Both the position numbers and the translations under genes were made by a program. From an uncultured Acidobacteriota bacterium (GTDB lineage Bacteria; Acidobacteriota; Terriglobia; Bryobacterales; Bryobacteraceae), in contig CADECY010000019.1 in NCBI GenBank assembly GCA_902825945.1, positions 1 through 64,000 of the forward strand: a stretch of DNA of 64,000 nt. Reading direction: 5' to 3'. Of this stretch, positions 19,851 to 27,729 are shown in pieces. The stretch's first letter is position 1; every line of letters starts with the position of its first letter. The notes under the pieces are model-generated. The model saw nothing but the letters and a program-made list of their open reading frames with translations, was not told the DNA's origin and did not search any database.

Positions 19851-19954
19851 GGTCCGGGTTAGTCCTGGATTCGTGACTTCTAGGTCCCCTTCTGATCGGG
19901 GTGCCACGCGACACTTGCGAGTGTAGCATGGATCGCGAGGCACGCCGCTTGCTG

Positions 19955-19963
19955 TGATAGCAT
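19955..19963 (+). promoter_or_regulatory. Extended -10 (TGATAGCAT) for the class II aldolase gene
   Basis: TAGCAT (19958-19963) preceded by TGA ends 9 nt before ATG 19973. No Shine-Dalgarno is present, consistent with a leaderless or near-leaderless mRNA. Confidence 0.45.
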
Positions 19964-19972
19964 CGTTTCGAA

Positions 19973-20767
19973 ATGCCCGCCGCACTCGTCTCTTCCCTGA
20001 GTATCGACAGCGTTCGTGCCTACGATGCCGCCTATGAGCGTCTGGATCCCGCGAGCAAGCTCCGGCTCGATCTGACGGTGGCGCACCGGTGGGCCGCTCG
20101 CTGGGGTTGGAACGAAGGCGTGGTCAACCACTTCACCGCGATGGTGCCCGGATATCGCGACCGGTTCTACGCGATTCCGTACGGAGTGCACTGGGCGGAG
20201 GTGACCGCGCGCGACTTCGTCATCGTGGATCTCGACGGCAACGTGCTCGAAGGCGACGGCGAAATCGAGCTGACTTCGCTCATGATCCACGGCGCGATGC
20301 ATCGCGGACTTCCACAGGCGGAAGTGATCCTGCACACGCATCAGCCGCACATTACAGCGCTCACCTGCCTCGAAGATCAGACCGTCGAGATCATCAGCCA
20401 ACACGTGCTCCACTTTCCCGGCCGGATCGCCTACATGAACTCGTACGGGTTGGCCACTGAGCGCTCGATAGGAGACATGATCATCGACGCCATGGGTGAC
20501 AAGGACATTCTGATGATGGCCAACCACGGCGTCACGATCTGCGGACTCACGGTCTCACAGGCTTTTGACGACCTCTACACGCTCGACCGTGCTTGCGAGC
20601 TTCAGGTGATGGCGCTCGCGACCGGCCGTCCGCTGCGCCGCATCAGCGATGACGCGGTATCACGCATGGCGGTCACAGCTCGCGCCAAGGGCATCGAAGA
20701 GGGCGATTATCACTTCCGCGCACTTCGCCGCCTGTTGTGGCGCGAAGAGCCCGGCATCGCGGACTGA
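19973..20767 (+). CDS. Class II aldolase/adducin family protein
   Basis: 264 residues. The fold is shown by WGWNEGVVNHFTAMVPG near 45-60, the zinc-binding HTHQPH near 122-127, a third ligand in MMANHGVTICG near 182-192, and a C-terminal helix. Members with this N(H)FT/ANHG pattern include fuculose/rhamnulose-type aldolases and relatives of adducin whose reactions are unknown. The usual catalytic Glu cannot be placed with certainty. Position between the ThuA and sulfatase genes suits sugar catabolism. Confidence 0.88.
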   Translation: MPAALVSSLSIDSVRAYDAAYERLDPASKLRLDLTVAHRWAARWGWNEGVVNHFTAMVPGYRDRFYAIPYGVHWAEVTARDFVIVDLDGNVLEGDGEIELTSLMIHGAMHRGLPQAEVILHTHQPHITALTCLEDQTVEIISQHVLHFPGRIAYMNSYGLATERSIGDMIIDAMGDKDILMMANHGVTICGLTVSQAFDDLYTLDRACELQVMALATGRPLRRISDDAVSRMAVTARAKGIEEGDYHFRALRRLLWREEPGIAD

Positions 20768-20781
20768 CGGCTCGGCTGGGG

Positions 20782-20787
20782 TATCAT
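20782..20787 (+). promoter_or_regulatory. -10-like TATCAT before the sulfatase gene
   Basis: TATCAT ends 8 nt before ATG 20796, again leaving no room for a ribosome site. Confidence 0.35.
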
Positions 20788-20795
20788 GAACCCCG

Positions 20796-22142
20796 ATGAC
20801 TTCCGTTACCCGGCGCGACCTGTTAAAGCTCGCCGCCGCTCCCCTTGCCGCCGCACAGAAGCGGCGGCCCAATGTTCTGATGATCCTATCCGACGATCTC
20901 GGCTTCGAGTGTCTGTCGAGCTATGGATCGTTGTCGTACCGCACGCCAAACCTCGATCGCTTCGCGTCGCAAGGGGTCCGCTTCACGCACGGATATGCGC
21001 AGCCGCTGTGTACGCCGACACGGGTTCAGTTGATGACGGGCCAATACAACGATCGAAACTGGAAGGCGTTCGGCGTGATGGATCCGAAGGAGAAGACCTT
21101 CGGGCATTGGATGTCGGCGGCGGGATACCGCACCGCGATCGCCGGCAAGTGGCAGATGTACAGCTACAATCCGCCGGACTTCGAGCCGGAGTGGCGAGGC
21201 AAGGGCCAGCGGCCGGAAGACGCAGGTTTCCACGAGTATTCGTTGTGGCATGCGTTCGAGACCGAGGACAAAGGCTCGCGGTACGGTGATCCCACCTGGT
21301 ATGAGAACGGCAAGCTGCACAAAGACGCGAAGGGCAAATACGGCGACGACGTATCGGCGGAGTTCCTGATGAAGTTCATGGAGAACAACCGGACGCAGCC
21401 CTTCTTCGCCTACTTCCCGATGGCTCTGACGCATGGCCCGTACCATCCGTCTCCGCGCGGCGCCAAATGGAACACCGCGCGCTTGAAGAACGATCCAGCG
21501 AACTTCAAGGACATGGTGGAATACATGGACGACGTGATCGGCCGCGTGGTGCGCAAGGTGGATGACCTCGGACTCGGCGAAAACACGCTGATTCTCTACT
21601 TCAGCGACAACGGTACGGGTAAGGAGATTCGCACGCAGTTCCGCGATGAACGCGGCGAGCGCGTGATTCGCGGCGGTAAGGGGCTGACCACCGATGCCGG
21701 CACGCGAGTCCCGTGCATGGCGAGGTGGACCGGCACGGTTCCCGGGGGCCGAGTGCTCGACCATCTGATCGACTCGTCCGATTTCTGGCCGACGATCGCC
21801 GGCGCCTGCGGTGTCGCCCAGCCGAAGGGAGTTCCGTGCGACGGGCGAAGCTTTGTGCCGCAACTCATGGGGCAGCGCGCCAAGCCGCGCGATTGGACCT
21901 ATTGCCACTATGATCCGCGCCCCGGGCATGGTAAGGAGGCCTACACGAAACTGGTGCGATATGCGCGGACGCAACGCTACAAGCTCTACGATGACGGGCG
22001 ACTGTTCGACATTCCGGCGGATGAGTTGGAACAACGCCCGATCGCGGCGGGAAGCGAGCCGAAGGAAGCGGTCGCGGCGCGGAAGATGCTGCGCGCGGTG
22101 ATCGAGTCGCGGCCGAAGCGTCCGGCCGGCCATGTGGGATGA
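20796..22142 (+). CDS. Sulfatase, Cys-type (formylglycine-dependent), exported
   Basis: 448 residues. It has a Tat-like signal (TRRDLLKLAAAPLAAA), then RPNVLMILSDDLG with metal-binding Asp33 and Asp34. The active-site signature LCTPTRVQLMTG has Cys72, which must be converted to formylglycine by a sulfatase-maturing enzyme not encoded here. A metal site reads YFSDNGTGKE near 268-277. C-terminal KLYDDGRLFDIPADE matches the usual sulfatase ending. It removes sulfate esters, probably from polysaccharides or their fragments. The aldolase gene ends 28 nt upstream. Confidence 0.93.
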   Translation: MTSVTRRDLLKLAAAPLAAAQKRRPNVLMILSDDLGFECLSSYGSLSYRTPNLDRFASQGVRFTHGYAQPLCTPTRVQLMTGQYNDRNWKAFGVMDPKEKTFGHWMSAAGYRTAIAGKWQMYSYNPPDFEPEWRGKGQRPEDAGFHEYSLWHAFETEDKGSRYGDPTWYENGKLHKDAKGKYGDDVSAEFLMKFMENNRTQPFFAYFPMALTHGPYHPSPRGAKWNTARLKNDPANFKDMVEYMDDVIGRVVRKVDDLGLGENTLILYFSDNGTGKEIRTQFRDERGERVIRGGKGLTTDAGTRVPCMARWTGTVPGGRVLDHLIDSSDFWPTIAGACGVAQPKGVPCDGRSFVPQLMGQRAKPRDWTYCHYDPRPGHGKEAYTKLVRYARTQRYKLYDDGRLFDIPADELEQRPIAAGSEPKEAVAARKMLRAVIESRPKRPAGHVG

Positions 22143-22223
22143 CTAGCGAGGATGCTCGACCGGGCGGTGCCAGTGCAATGGCTTGTCGCGGTTCAACGCC
22201 CGCTGACGGATTCCCGTCGATAG
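22143..22223 (+). pseudogene. Fragment of a Uma2-family gene
   Basis: The stretch 22152-22223 reads M-LDRAVPVQWLVAVQRPLTDS-RR-stop. It matches residues about 74-93 of the intact Uma2 protein just downstream (LDRAVPAQWFVAVQRPLTTS). About 49 of 60 bases are identical between 22155-22214 and 22489-22548. No start region or C-terminal half remains, so it is the scar of a tandem duplicate. Confidence 0.75.
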
Positions 22224-22269
22224 CCTTCGGGTATGACGGTGCCCGAGGGTCTCCGTGGGATAATTCAAA

Positions 22270-22881
22270 GTGAGCATGCCCGCGCTATCGAGCATTCCGC
22301 CTCTTGTGCAAACGCAGGAAATCCCGTGGTCCGAGATGTTTCCCGTCTCGGTGGAGCAGTACCACGCGATGATCGCGGCCGGCGCGATTACCAATGAGGA
22401 CAAGGTCGAGTTGCTCCGCGGACGGCTGGTGAGGAAGATGGCCAAGCATCCACCACGTGAGACGGCGAACTACGCGATCTCGAGGGGGCTCGACCGGGCA
22501 GTACCAGCGCAGTGGTTTGTCGCCGTTCAGCGTCCTCTGACGACTTCCGACAGTGAGCCCGAGCCGGACGTGATGATTGTCCGAGGAGCCTTTCTGGACT
22601 TTGCTCAGCGCCACCCCTTGTCAAGCGAGGTGGGTCTCGTTGTCGATGTAGCGGATTCCTCACTGAGCCGCGATCGAGGATACAAGCGCCAGTTGTACGC
22701 TGAGGCTGGCATCCCTTTCTACTGGATCGCGAATCTGATCGATCACCAAGTCGAAGTCTACAGCCGGCCCGTCAACGGGGACTACACGATGCGAAGCGAC
22801 TACTCGCTTGCGGACGCGATTCCTCTGATCCTCGACGGAGTGGAAGCCGCGCGATTCGATGTGAAGGACCTGCTCCCGTAG
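22270..22881 (+). CDS. Uma2-family (DUF820) putative PD-(D/E)XK endonuclease
   Basis: 203 residues. Family features in order: SVEQYHAMIAAGAI, the acidic KVELLRGRLV near 47-56, SEPEPDVMIVRG near 96-107 (metal-binding Asp), LVVDVADSSLSRDRGYKRQLYAEAGIPFYWI near 123-153 with the E/D...K catalytic arrangement, and a closing beta-rich segment. Here the usual VEV(A/S) Glu is Asp (VVDVAD). The family has a restriction-endonuclease fold and is expanded in Cyanobacteria and Acidobacteria with unknown function. GTG 22270 and ATG 22276 are both possible starts; GATAAT at 22259-22264 may be the -10. Confidence 0.85.
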   Translation: MSMPALSSIPPLVQTQEIPWSEMFPVSVEQYHAMIAAGAITNEDKVELLRGRLVRKMAKHPPRETANYAISRGLDRAVPAQWFVAVQRPLTTSDSEPEPDVMIVRGAFLDFAQRHPLSSEVGLVVDVADSSLSRDRGYKRQLYAEAGIPFYWIANLIDHQVEVYSRPVNGDYTMRSDYSLADAIPLILDGVEAARFDVKDLLP

Positions 22882-22884
22882 TAT
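22879..22884 (+). promoter_or_regulatory. -10-like TAGTAT using the Uma2 TAG stop
   Basis: The Uma2 stop codon supplies the first three bases of TAGTAT, 15 nt before the peptidase ATG at 22900. Confidence 0.3.
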
Positions 22885-22899
22885 CGGGGTGCGAAAACA

Positions 22900-24696
22900 A
22901 TGCTCGCCGCCGCTGTCTGGACCATCGACGCAATCCTCGCGCTATCCGCGCCGTCGAGCCCGCGTATCCATGCCGATGGCTCGCGCTTCGCCTACGCCTG
23001 GAAGGGCGACATCTACACGGCTTCCACGGCTACACCAGACCAAGCCACCAAGGCTGTCAGCGGTTCCCGCCCCCAGTGGGTTCCCGGCACGAATCTGTTT
23101 GCGTACGCCGCGAAGGATGGACAGATTCATCTCTCGAGTGGACCCGCGATCACCGCCGCGCCCACGCCTGTGGGAGCCTTCGCGTTCGATTCGAGCGGTG
23201 GCTCGATCTACTACCTCGCGATGGAATCGCGCGACACCGCGGACCCGGTTGTTTCCGGCGAGCGGCGGCCTCACCAGCGTCTGTATCGGCGCTCGCTGAA
23301 GGGCGGCGAAACGATCGCGATCAGCAAGCCCGATTGGCACGTGGCATCCTTCGCGATCTCGCCAGACGGCACACGCGCCACCTGCGCCGTTCAGTTGTCT
23401 CCGCTGAATCGAGACGCGTTCCACATCGACCTGCATGAAGTCACGATCGCGACCGGCGAGACCCGCCGGCTCGTGGTCCAGCCGGGGCGCGACGCCGATC
23501 CATCGTATTCGCCCGACGGGCGCACGATCGCCTTCCACTCGCAGGGCGGCACGTGGAACTACTTCGCGACGCGTCACGTCGGTCTCGTGCCTCCGGGTGG
23601 CGGTCCGGTACGTTACATCACGGACGATCGGGCGTTCGACGTCTTCCGCGGCGGCAACAACTTCGAATGGTCGAAGGACTCGCGCTCCCTGGTTTTCACC
23701 GCGGGCCGCGGCACAACCGATCTTCTGGTCAGCGTCGACATCGCCTCTGGGCGCTCCACGGTGATCACCGAACGGATATCGGGGCCGGCGTCTTTCAGTG
23801 CGGACCACCAGAGCGCGGTGTTCCTGAAGACGAGCCCGTCGAAACCCGCGGAAATCGCGCTGCTTCGCAACGGTCAGGAGCGGGTCGTCACCAACCTCCA
23901 CCCTCAGCTCGCGGGCCTGCCCACCACGCGCTCGCGCGTCGTGAAGTGGCGCGCCTCCGACGGGCTCGATGTCGAAGGAATCCTGTGGCTTCCGTTCGAC
24001 CACCAATCCGGCAAGCGCGTACCGCTGCTGGTGGAACTCCACGGCGGGCCGACCGGAGTCGCGCTCGACGCTTTCCCCAATCCGCGCACCTATCCGACGC
24101 AGGTCTTCCTGCAGAAGGGCTACGCGATCCTGGTGCCGAACTTCCGCGGCTCTTGCAACTACGGCGGCGGCTTCCGCATGAAGAACGCGCAGTCCCAAGG
24201 GATCGGCGATTTCGATGACGTGATGAGCGGCATCGACCATCTGGTGCGGGAAGGCATTGCCGATCCGGAGCGGCTCGGCGTGATGGGCTGGAGCTACGGC
24301 GGATACCTCACCGGCGCGGTGATCACCAAGACGAACCGCTTCCGCGCGGCTTCCGTCGGAGCGCCCGCCACCGATTGGACGACCTACTACGGCCAGTTCG
24401 ACGGAGCCAAGGAAGTGCTCTGGACCTATTTTGGCGGCAAACCGTGGGAGGTCCCGGAGAACTACGCGCGCCATTCGAGCCGCTCCGGACTTCGCAATGT
24501 CCGGACGCCGGCGCTGTTGCAGGTGGGCGGCGAGGACATCAATCACAACGCGGAGATCTATCAGGCGCTGACCGACTACAATGTGCCCGTCGAGTACGTG
24601 GTGTATCCACGCGAGGGACACGGCATCGTCGAGCCCGCGCATCAGCGCGATCTGCTCGAGCGAAATCTACGCTGGTTCACGACCTGGGTGAAATGA
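22900..24696 (+). CDS. S9-family prolyl oligopeptidase/acylaminoacyl peptidase
   Basis: 598 residues. The N-terminal half is a TolB-like beta-propeller (FAISPDGTRATC, PSYSPDGRTIAFHSQG, WSKDSRSLVFTAG). The C-terminal half is an alpha/beta hydrolase with the triad Ser465 (GWSYGG), Asp546 (GGEDINHN) and His574 (REGHG). The oxyanion region is LVELHGGPTG. Such enzymes cleave short peptides after Pro or remove blocked N-terminal residues. Only a weak hydrophobic N-terminus is visible, so it may be cytosolic or periplasmic. The stop overlaps the ABC-F start by ATGA. Confidence 0.92.
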   Translation: MLAAAVWTIDAILALSAPSSPRIHADGSRFAYAWKGDIYTASTATPDQATKAVSGSRPQWVPGTNLFAYAAKDGQIHLSSGPAITAAPTPVGAFAFDSSGGSIYYLAMESRDTADPVVSGERRPHQRLYRRSLKGGETIAISKPDWHVASFAISPDGTRATCAVQLSPLNRDAFHIDLHEVTIATGETRRLVVQPGRDADPSYSPDGRTIAFHSQGGTWNYFATRHVGLVPPGGGPVRYITDDRAFDVFRGGNNFEWSKDSRSLVFTAGRGTTDLLVSVDIASGRSTVITERISGPASFSADHQSAVFLKTSPSKPAEIALLRNGQERVVTNLHPQLAGLPTTRSRVVKWRASDGLDVEGILWLPFDHQSGKRVPLLVELHGGPTGVALDAFPNPRTYPTQVFLQKGYAILVPNFRGSCNYGGGFRMKNAQSQGIGDFDDVMSGIDHLVREGIADPERLGVMGWSYGGYLTGAVITKTNRFRAASVGAPATDWTTYYGQFDGAKEVLWTYFGGKPWEVPENYARHSSRSGLRNVRTPALLQVGGEDINHNAEIYQALTDYNVPVEYVVYPREGHGIVEPAHQRDLLERNLRWFTTWVK

Positions 24697-26330
24697 TCGC
24701 TCTTTCCAACGTCAATAAGCAGTACGGCAAGCAACTGATCTTCGTTGACGCTTCTTTCCAATTGAATCCCGGCGAAAAGGTGGGGCTCGTCGGCCCGAAC
24801 GGCGCCGGCAAGACCACGCTTTTCCGCCTGATCACGGGCGAGGAACTGGTGGATGACGGCAGCGTCACCGTTCCGAAAAGGCTCACGATCGGCTACTTCC
24901 GTCAGGATGTCGAAGAGATGAAGGGCCGTTCGACCCTCGATGAAGCGATCGCGGGCAGCGGCCGCGTGGGCGAACTCCATCACGAACTCGAAGAGTTGCA
25001 GAATGCCATGGGCGACCCCGATCGCGCCGATGAGATGGATCGCATCCTGGAGCGCTTCGGCGAAGTCCAGGAGGAGTACGATCACCTCGGCGGGTACGCA
25101 CTCGAGGCGCAAGCGCGTGAAGTGCTCCACGGGCTCGGATTCGCGGACGATCAGATCGATGGTGATGTGGGCGCGCTGTCGGGCGGTTGGAAGATGCGCG
25201 TCGCGCTCGCGCGAGTGCTACTCGGACGGCCCGATGTCCTGCTGATGGACGAGCCGACCAACCACCTCGACATCGAGTCGATCATCTGGCTCGAGCAGTT
25301 CCTGAAATCGCTTTCTGGCGCGCTGCTGATGACCTCGCACGATCGCGAGTTCATGAACCGCGTCGTCACCAAGATCGCCGAAATCGATTCCGGTGAGATC
25401 AATCTCTACTCGGGCAACTACGACTTCTACGAACGCGAGCGCGGCATTCGCGAGTTGAATCAGCAGGCCGCTTTCGCCCGCCAGCAGGCGATGCTCGCCA
25501 AGGAGCAGCGCTTCATCGATCGCTTTCGCACCCACGCCGCCAAGGCGGCGCAAGTGCAGAGCCGCATCAAGGCGCTCGACAAGATCGAGAAGATCGAACT
25601 ACCGAAGAAGCGTCAGGTGGTGAAGTTCGAATTCCGGCGCCCGCCGCGATCGGGCGATCAGGTGGCGATGGTGGAGGGTATCACCAAGACGTTCGGCCCA
25701 CGCCGGATCTACGACGATTTCAGCGTCACGATCCGCCGCGGCGAGCGTTGGTGCGTGATGGGCCGCAACGGCGCGGGCAAGACCACGCTGCTCAAGATGG
25801 TGGCGGGTGTGCTGAAGCCCGATTCGGGGGAAGTCCGGTTGGGCGCGAGCATGAAGATGGGTTACTTCGCGCAGCAATCGCTCGATGTGCTCGATCCCGA
25901 ACTGACGATCATCGAGCAGTTGCAGAAGGACTTTCCGCAGGAAGGGCTCGGCGCACTGCGGACGCTCGCCGGAGCCTTCCAGTTTTCCGGCGATGACACC
26001 GAAAAAAAGGTTCGCTCGCTCAGCGGCGGCGAAAAGTCGCGGTTGGCGATGGCGCGGATGCTGTTCGATCCGCCGAATTTTCTGGTACTCGATGAGCCGA
26101 CCAATCACCTCGACCTCGCAACCAAGGAAATGCTCGTCGAGGCGCTGACGGACTTCGAAGGAACGATGCTGTTCGTCTCGCACGATCGCGCGTTCCTGCG
26201 CGGCCTCGGCTCTCGTGTGCTGGAATTGGGAGGCGAGAGCGGAACCGATCGCGAGCCGTTGATTTATCCGGGAACCTACGCCGAGTACGTCGAGAAGACC
26301 GGCCACGAGGCTCCGGGAACGCACTCCTAG
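24693..26330 (+). CDS. ABC-F ATPase (ribosome-associated)
   Basis: 545 residues and no membrane helices. Two ABC domains in one chain: Walker A GPNGAGKTT near 32-40 and GRNGAGKTT near 357-365, signatures LSGGWKMRVALAR and LSGGEKSRLAMAR, and both Walker B blocks ending in DEPTNHLD. Between the domains lies the charged P-site interaction linker (ARQQAMLAKEQRFIDRFR). ABC-F proteins act on the ribosomal E site to relieve stalls or give antibiotic protection; subtype (EttA, YbiT or Uup) cannot be set by eye. The start at ATG 24693 begins the first domain and overlaps the peptidase stop. Confidence 0.93.
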   Translation: MIALSNVNKQYGKQLIFVDASFQLNPGEKVGLVGPNGAGKTTLFRLITGEELVDDGSVTVPKRLTIGYFRQDVEEMKGRSTLDEAIAGSGRVGELHHELEELQNAMGDPDRADEMDRILERFGEVQEEYDHLGGYALEAQAREVLHGLGFADDQIDGDVGALSGGWKMRVALARVLLGRPDVLLMDEPTNHLDIESIIWLEQFLKSLSGALLMTSHDREFMNRVVTKIAEIDSGEINLYSGNYDFYERERGIRELNQQAAFARQQAMLAKEQRFIDRFRTHAAKAAQVQSRIKALDKIEKIELPKKRQVVKFEFRRPPRSGDQVAMVEGITKTFGPRRIYDDFSVTIRRGERWCVMGRNGAGKTTLLKMVAGVLKPDSGEVRLGASMKMGYFAQQSLDVLDPELTIIEQLQKDFPQEGLGALRTLAGAFQFSGDDTEKKVRSLSGGEKSRLAMARMLFDPPNFLVLDEPTNHLDLATKEMLVEALTDFEGTMLFVSHDRAFLRGLGSRVLELGGESGTDREPLIYPGTYAEYVEKTGHEAPGTHS

Positions 26331-26375
26331 CGTGTAGCCATTTTGCCGCCGGCCCGCCCCGCCCTGGGTTTGGCG

Positions 26376-26381
26376 GATAAT
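26376..26381 (+). promoter_or_regulatory. -10-like GATAAT before the GntP gene
   Basis: GATAAT ends 7 nt before ATG 26389 with no Shine-Dalgarno in between, so the transcript may be leaderless. Confidence 0.4.
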
Positions 26382-26388
26382 CGAACCT

Positions 26389-27729
26389 ATGTCCGGCGGC
26401 AGTTCCCTGCTTCTTCTCACCCTCGGCGCGATCGCGCTCCTGCTCGTGCTGATTCTTTGGGGACGGCTCCACGCCTTCCTCGCCCTGATGCTCGCGAGCA
26501 TGGCGCTCGGACTCTCGGCCGGAATGGCTCCGGCGAAACTGCTCGAGTCGATGCAGAAGGGTTTCGGCGAGGCGCTCGGCTTCATCGCCGTGGTTGTCGC
26601 GCTCGGTGCGATGATCGGCCGTTTTCTCGAACACTCCGGCGGAGGGCGCGAACTCGCCGACTGGCTGCTGTCGAAGTTCGGCAAAGACCGCGCGGCGTGG
26701 GCCGTGCTCACCGCGTCGTTCCTCGTGGGGCTTCCGATCTTCTTCGAGGTTGCTTTCATCATCCTCGTTCCTCTCGCCTGGAGCCTCGCGCGCGAATCGA
26801 AACGATCGCTGCTTTACTATGGGCTGCCGATCGCTTGCGCTCTTACAGTCACGCACGCGATGGTGCCGCCGCACCCCGCTCCCTCCGCCGCCGCGCAACT
26901 GCTTGGCGCAGACCTCGGCAAGACAATCCTCTACTCGATCGCTGTTTCGATTCCGATGGCGATCATCGGCGGCATGGTCTACGGACTCTGGATCGCGAAC
27001 CGGGTCTTCGTGCCCGTACCCGAAATGGCCTCGCGGCAGGAAGCTGTTCATGACGGTGCTCCACCTCCCGGCGTCGGCCTCGTGCTCGTGATTCTGTTGC
27101 TTCCCGTGATGCTGATCTTCATCGCGACGATCGCCTCCATGCTGAGCAAGCCGGGCGCGCCCGCCGGAATCTTCACTTTCATCGGACATCCGTTCTCGGC
27201 GTTGTTGATCACCACGCTCGTGGCAATGCTATTCCTTGGCGCGATGCGCGGCCTCGATCGCGGCGCGATCACCAAGATGGCCACCGAGTCGCTCGGCCCC
27301 ATCGGATCGCTGCTCGCCATCATGGGCGGCGGTGGAGCTTTCAAGCAGGTGATCGTCGATTCAGGCGCTGGCGCCTATGCAGGGGATCTTCTGGCCAATT
27401 CATCGGTGTCGCCACTGCTGGTGGCCTATTTCGTGGCGACCGCGTTGCGCATCGCGCAAGGCTCCGCCACTGTCGCAATCATCACCGGCGCGGGCATCGT
27501 CGCGCCCTTGATCAAGAACATTCCCGGTTATTCGCCGGAGATGATCGTGCTGGCGCTCTGCGCGGGCGGCACGATTCTTTCCCATGTCAACGACGCCGGC
27601 TTCTGGCTGGTCAACGAAACGATGGGGATGACGGTTCCCCAAACCCTTCGCACCTGGACCGTGATGAAGGTGGTCACTTCCTTCGTGGGAATCGCGATCA
27701 TTCTCGCGGTCCAGGCGCTGATTCGGTAG
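26389..27729 (+). CDS. GntP-family gluconate/organic acid:H+ symporter
   Basis: 446 residues, about 12-14 hydrophobic helices. Family landmarks: LILWGRLHAFLALMLAS near 20-36, GFGEALGFIAVVVALGAMIGR near 58-78, GLPIFFEVAFIILVPLAW near 114-131, THAMVPPHPAP near 158-168, GSATVAIITGAGI in the C-terminal half, and the HVNDAGFWL motif near 401-409. GntP proteins carry gluconate, ketogluconate, glycerate or related hydroxy acids. Nearby sugar-processing genes fit this, but the substrate is not determined. Its TAG stop directly abuts the stop codon of the convergent gene, with no base between. Confidence 0.93.
   Translation: MSGGSSLLLLTLGAIALLLVLILWGRLHAFLALMLASMALGLSAGMAPAKLLESMQKGFGEALGFIAVVVALGAMIGRFLEHSGGGRELADWLLSKFGKDRAAWAVLTASFLVGLPIFFEVAFIILVPLAWSLARESKRSLLYYGLPIACALTVTHAMVPPHPAPSAAAQLLGADLGKTILYSIAVSIPMAIIGGMVYGLWIANRVFVPVPEMASRQEAVHDGAPPPGVGLVLVILLLPVMLIFIATIASMLSKPGAPAGIFTFIGHPFSALLITTLVAMLFLGAMRGLDRGAITKMATESLGPIGSLLAIMGGGGAFKQVIVDSGAGAYAGDLLANSSVSPLLVAYFVATALRIAQGSATVAIITGAGIVAPLIKNIPGYSPEMIVLALCAGGTILSHVNDAGFWLVNETMGMTVPQTLRTWTVMKVVTSFVGIAIILAVQALIR

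Noticed and set aside
22942..24642. 566-codon open frame antisense to the S9 peptidase
   Set aside because: The plus-strand peptidase has its full catalytic triad; the antisense product is low-complexity Arg/Val/Gly sequence.
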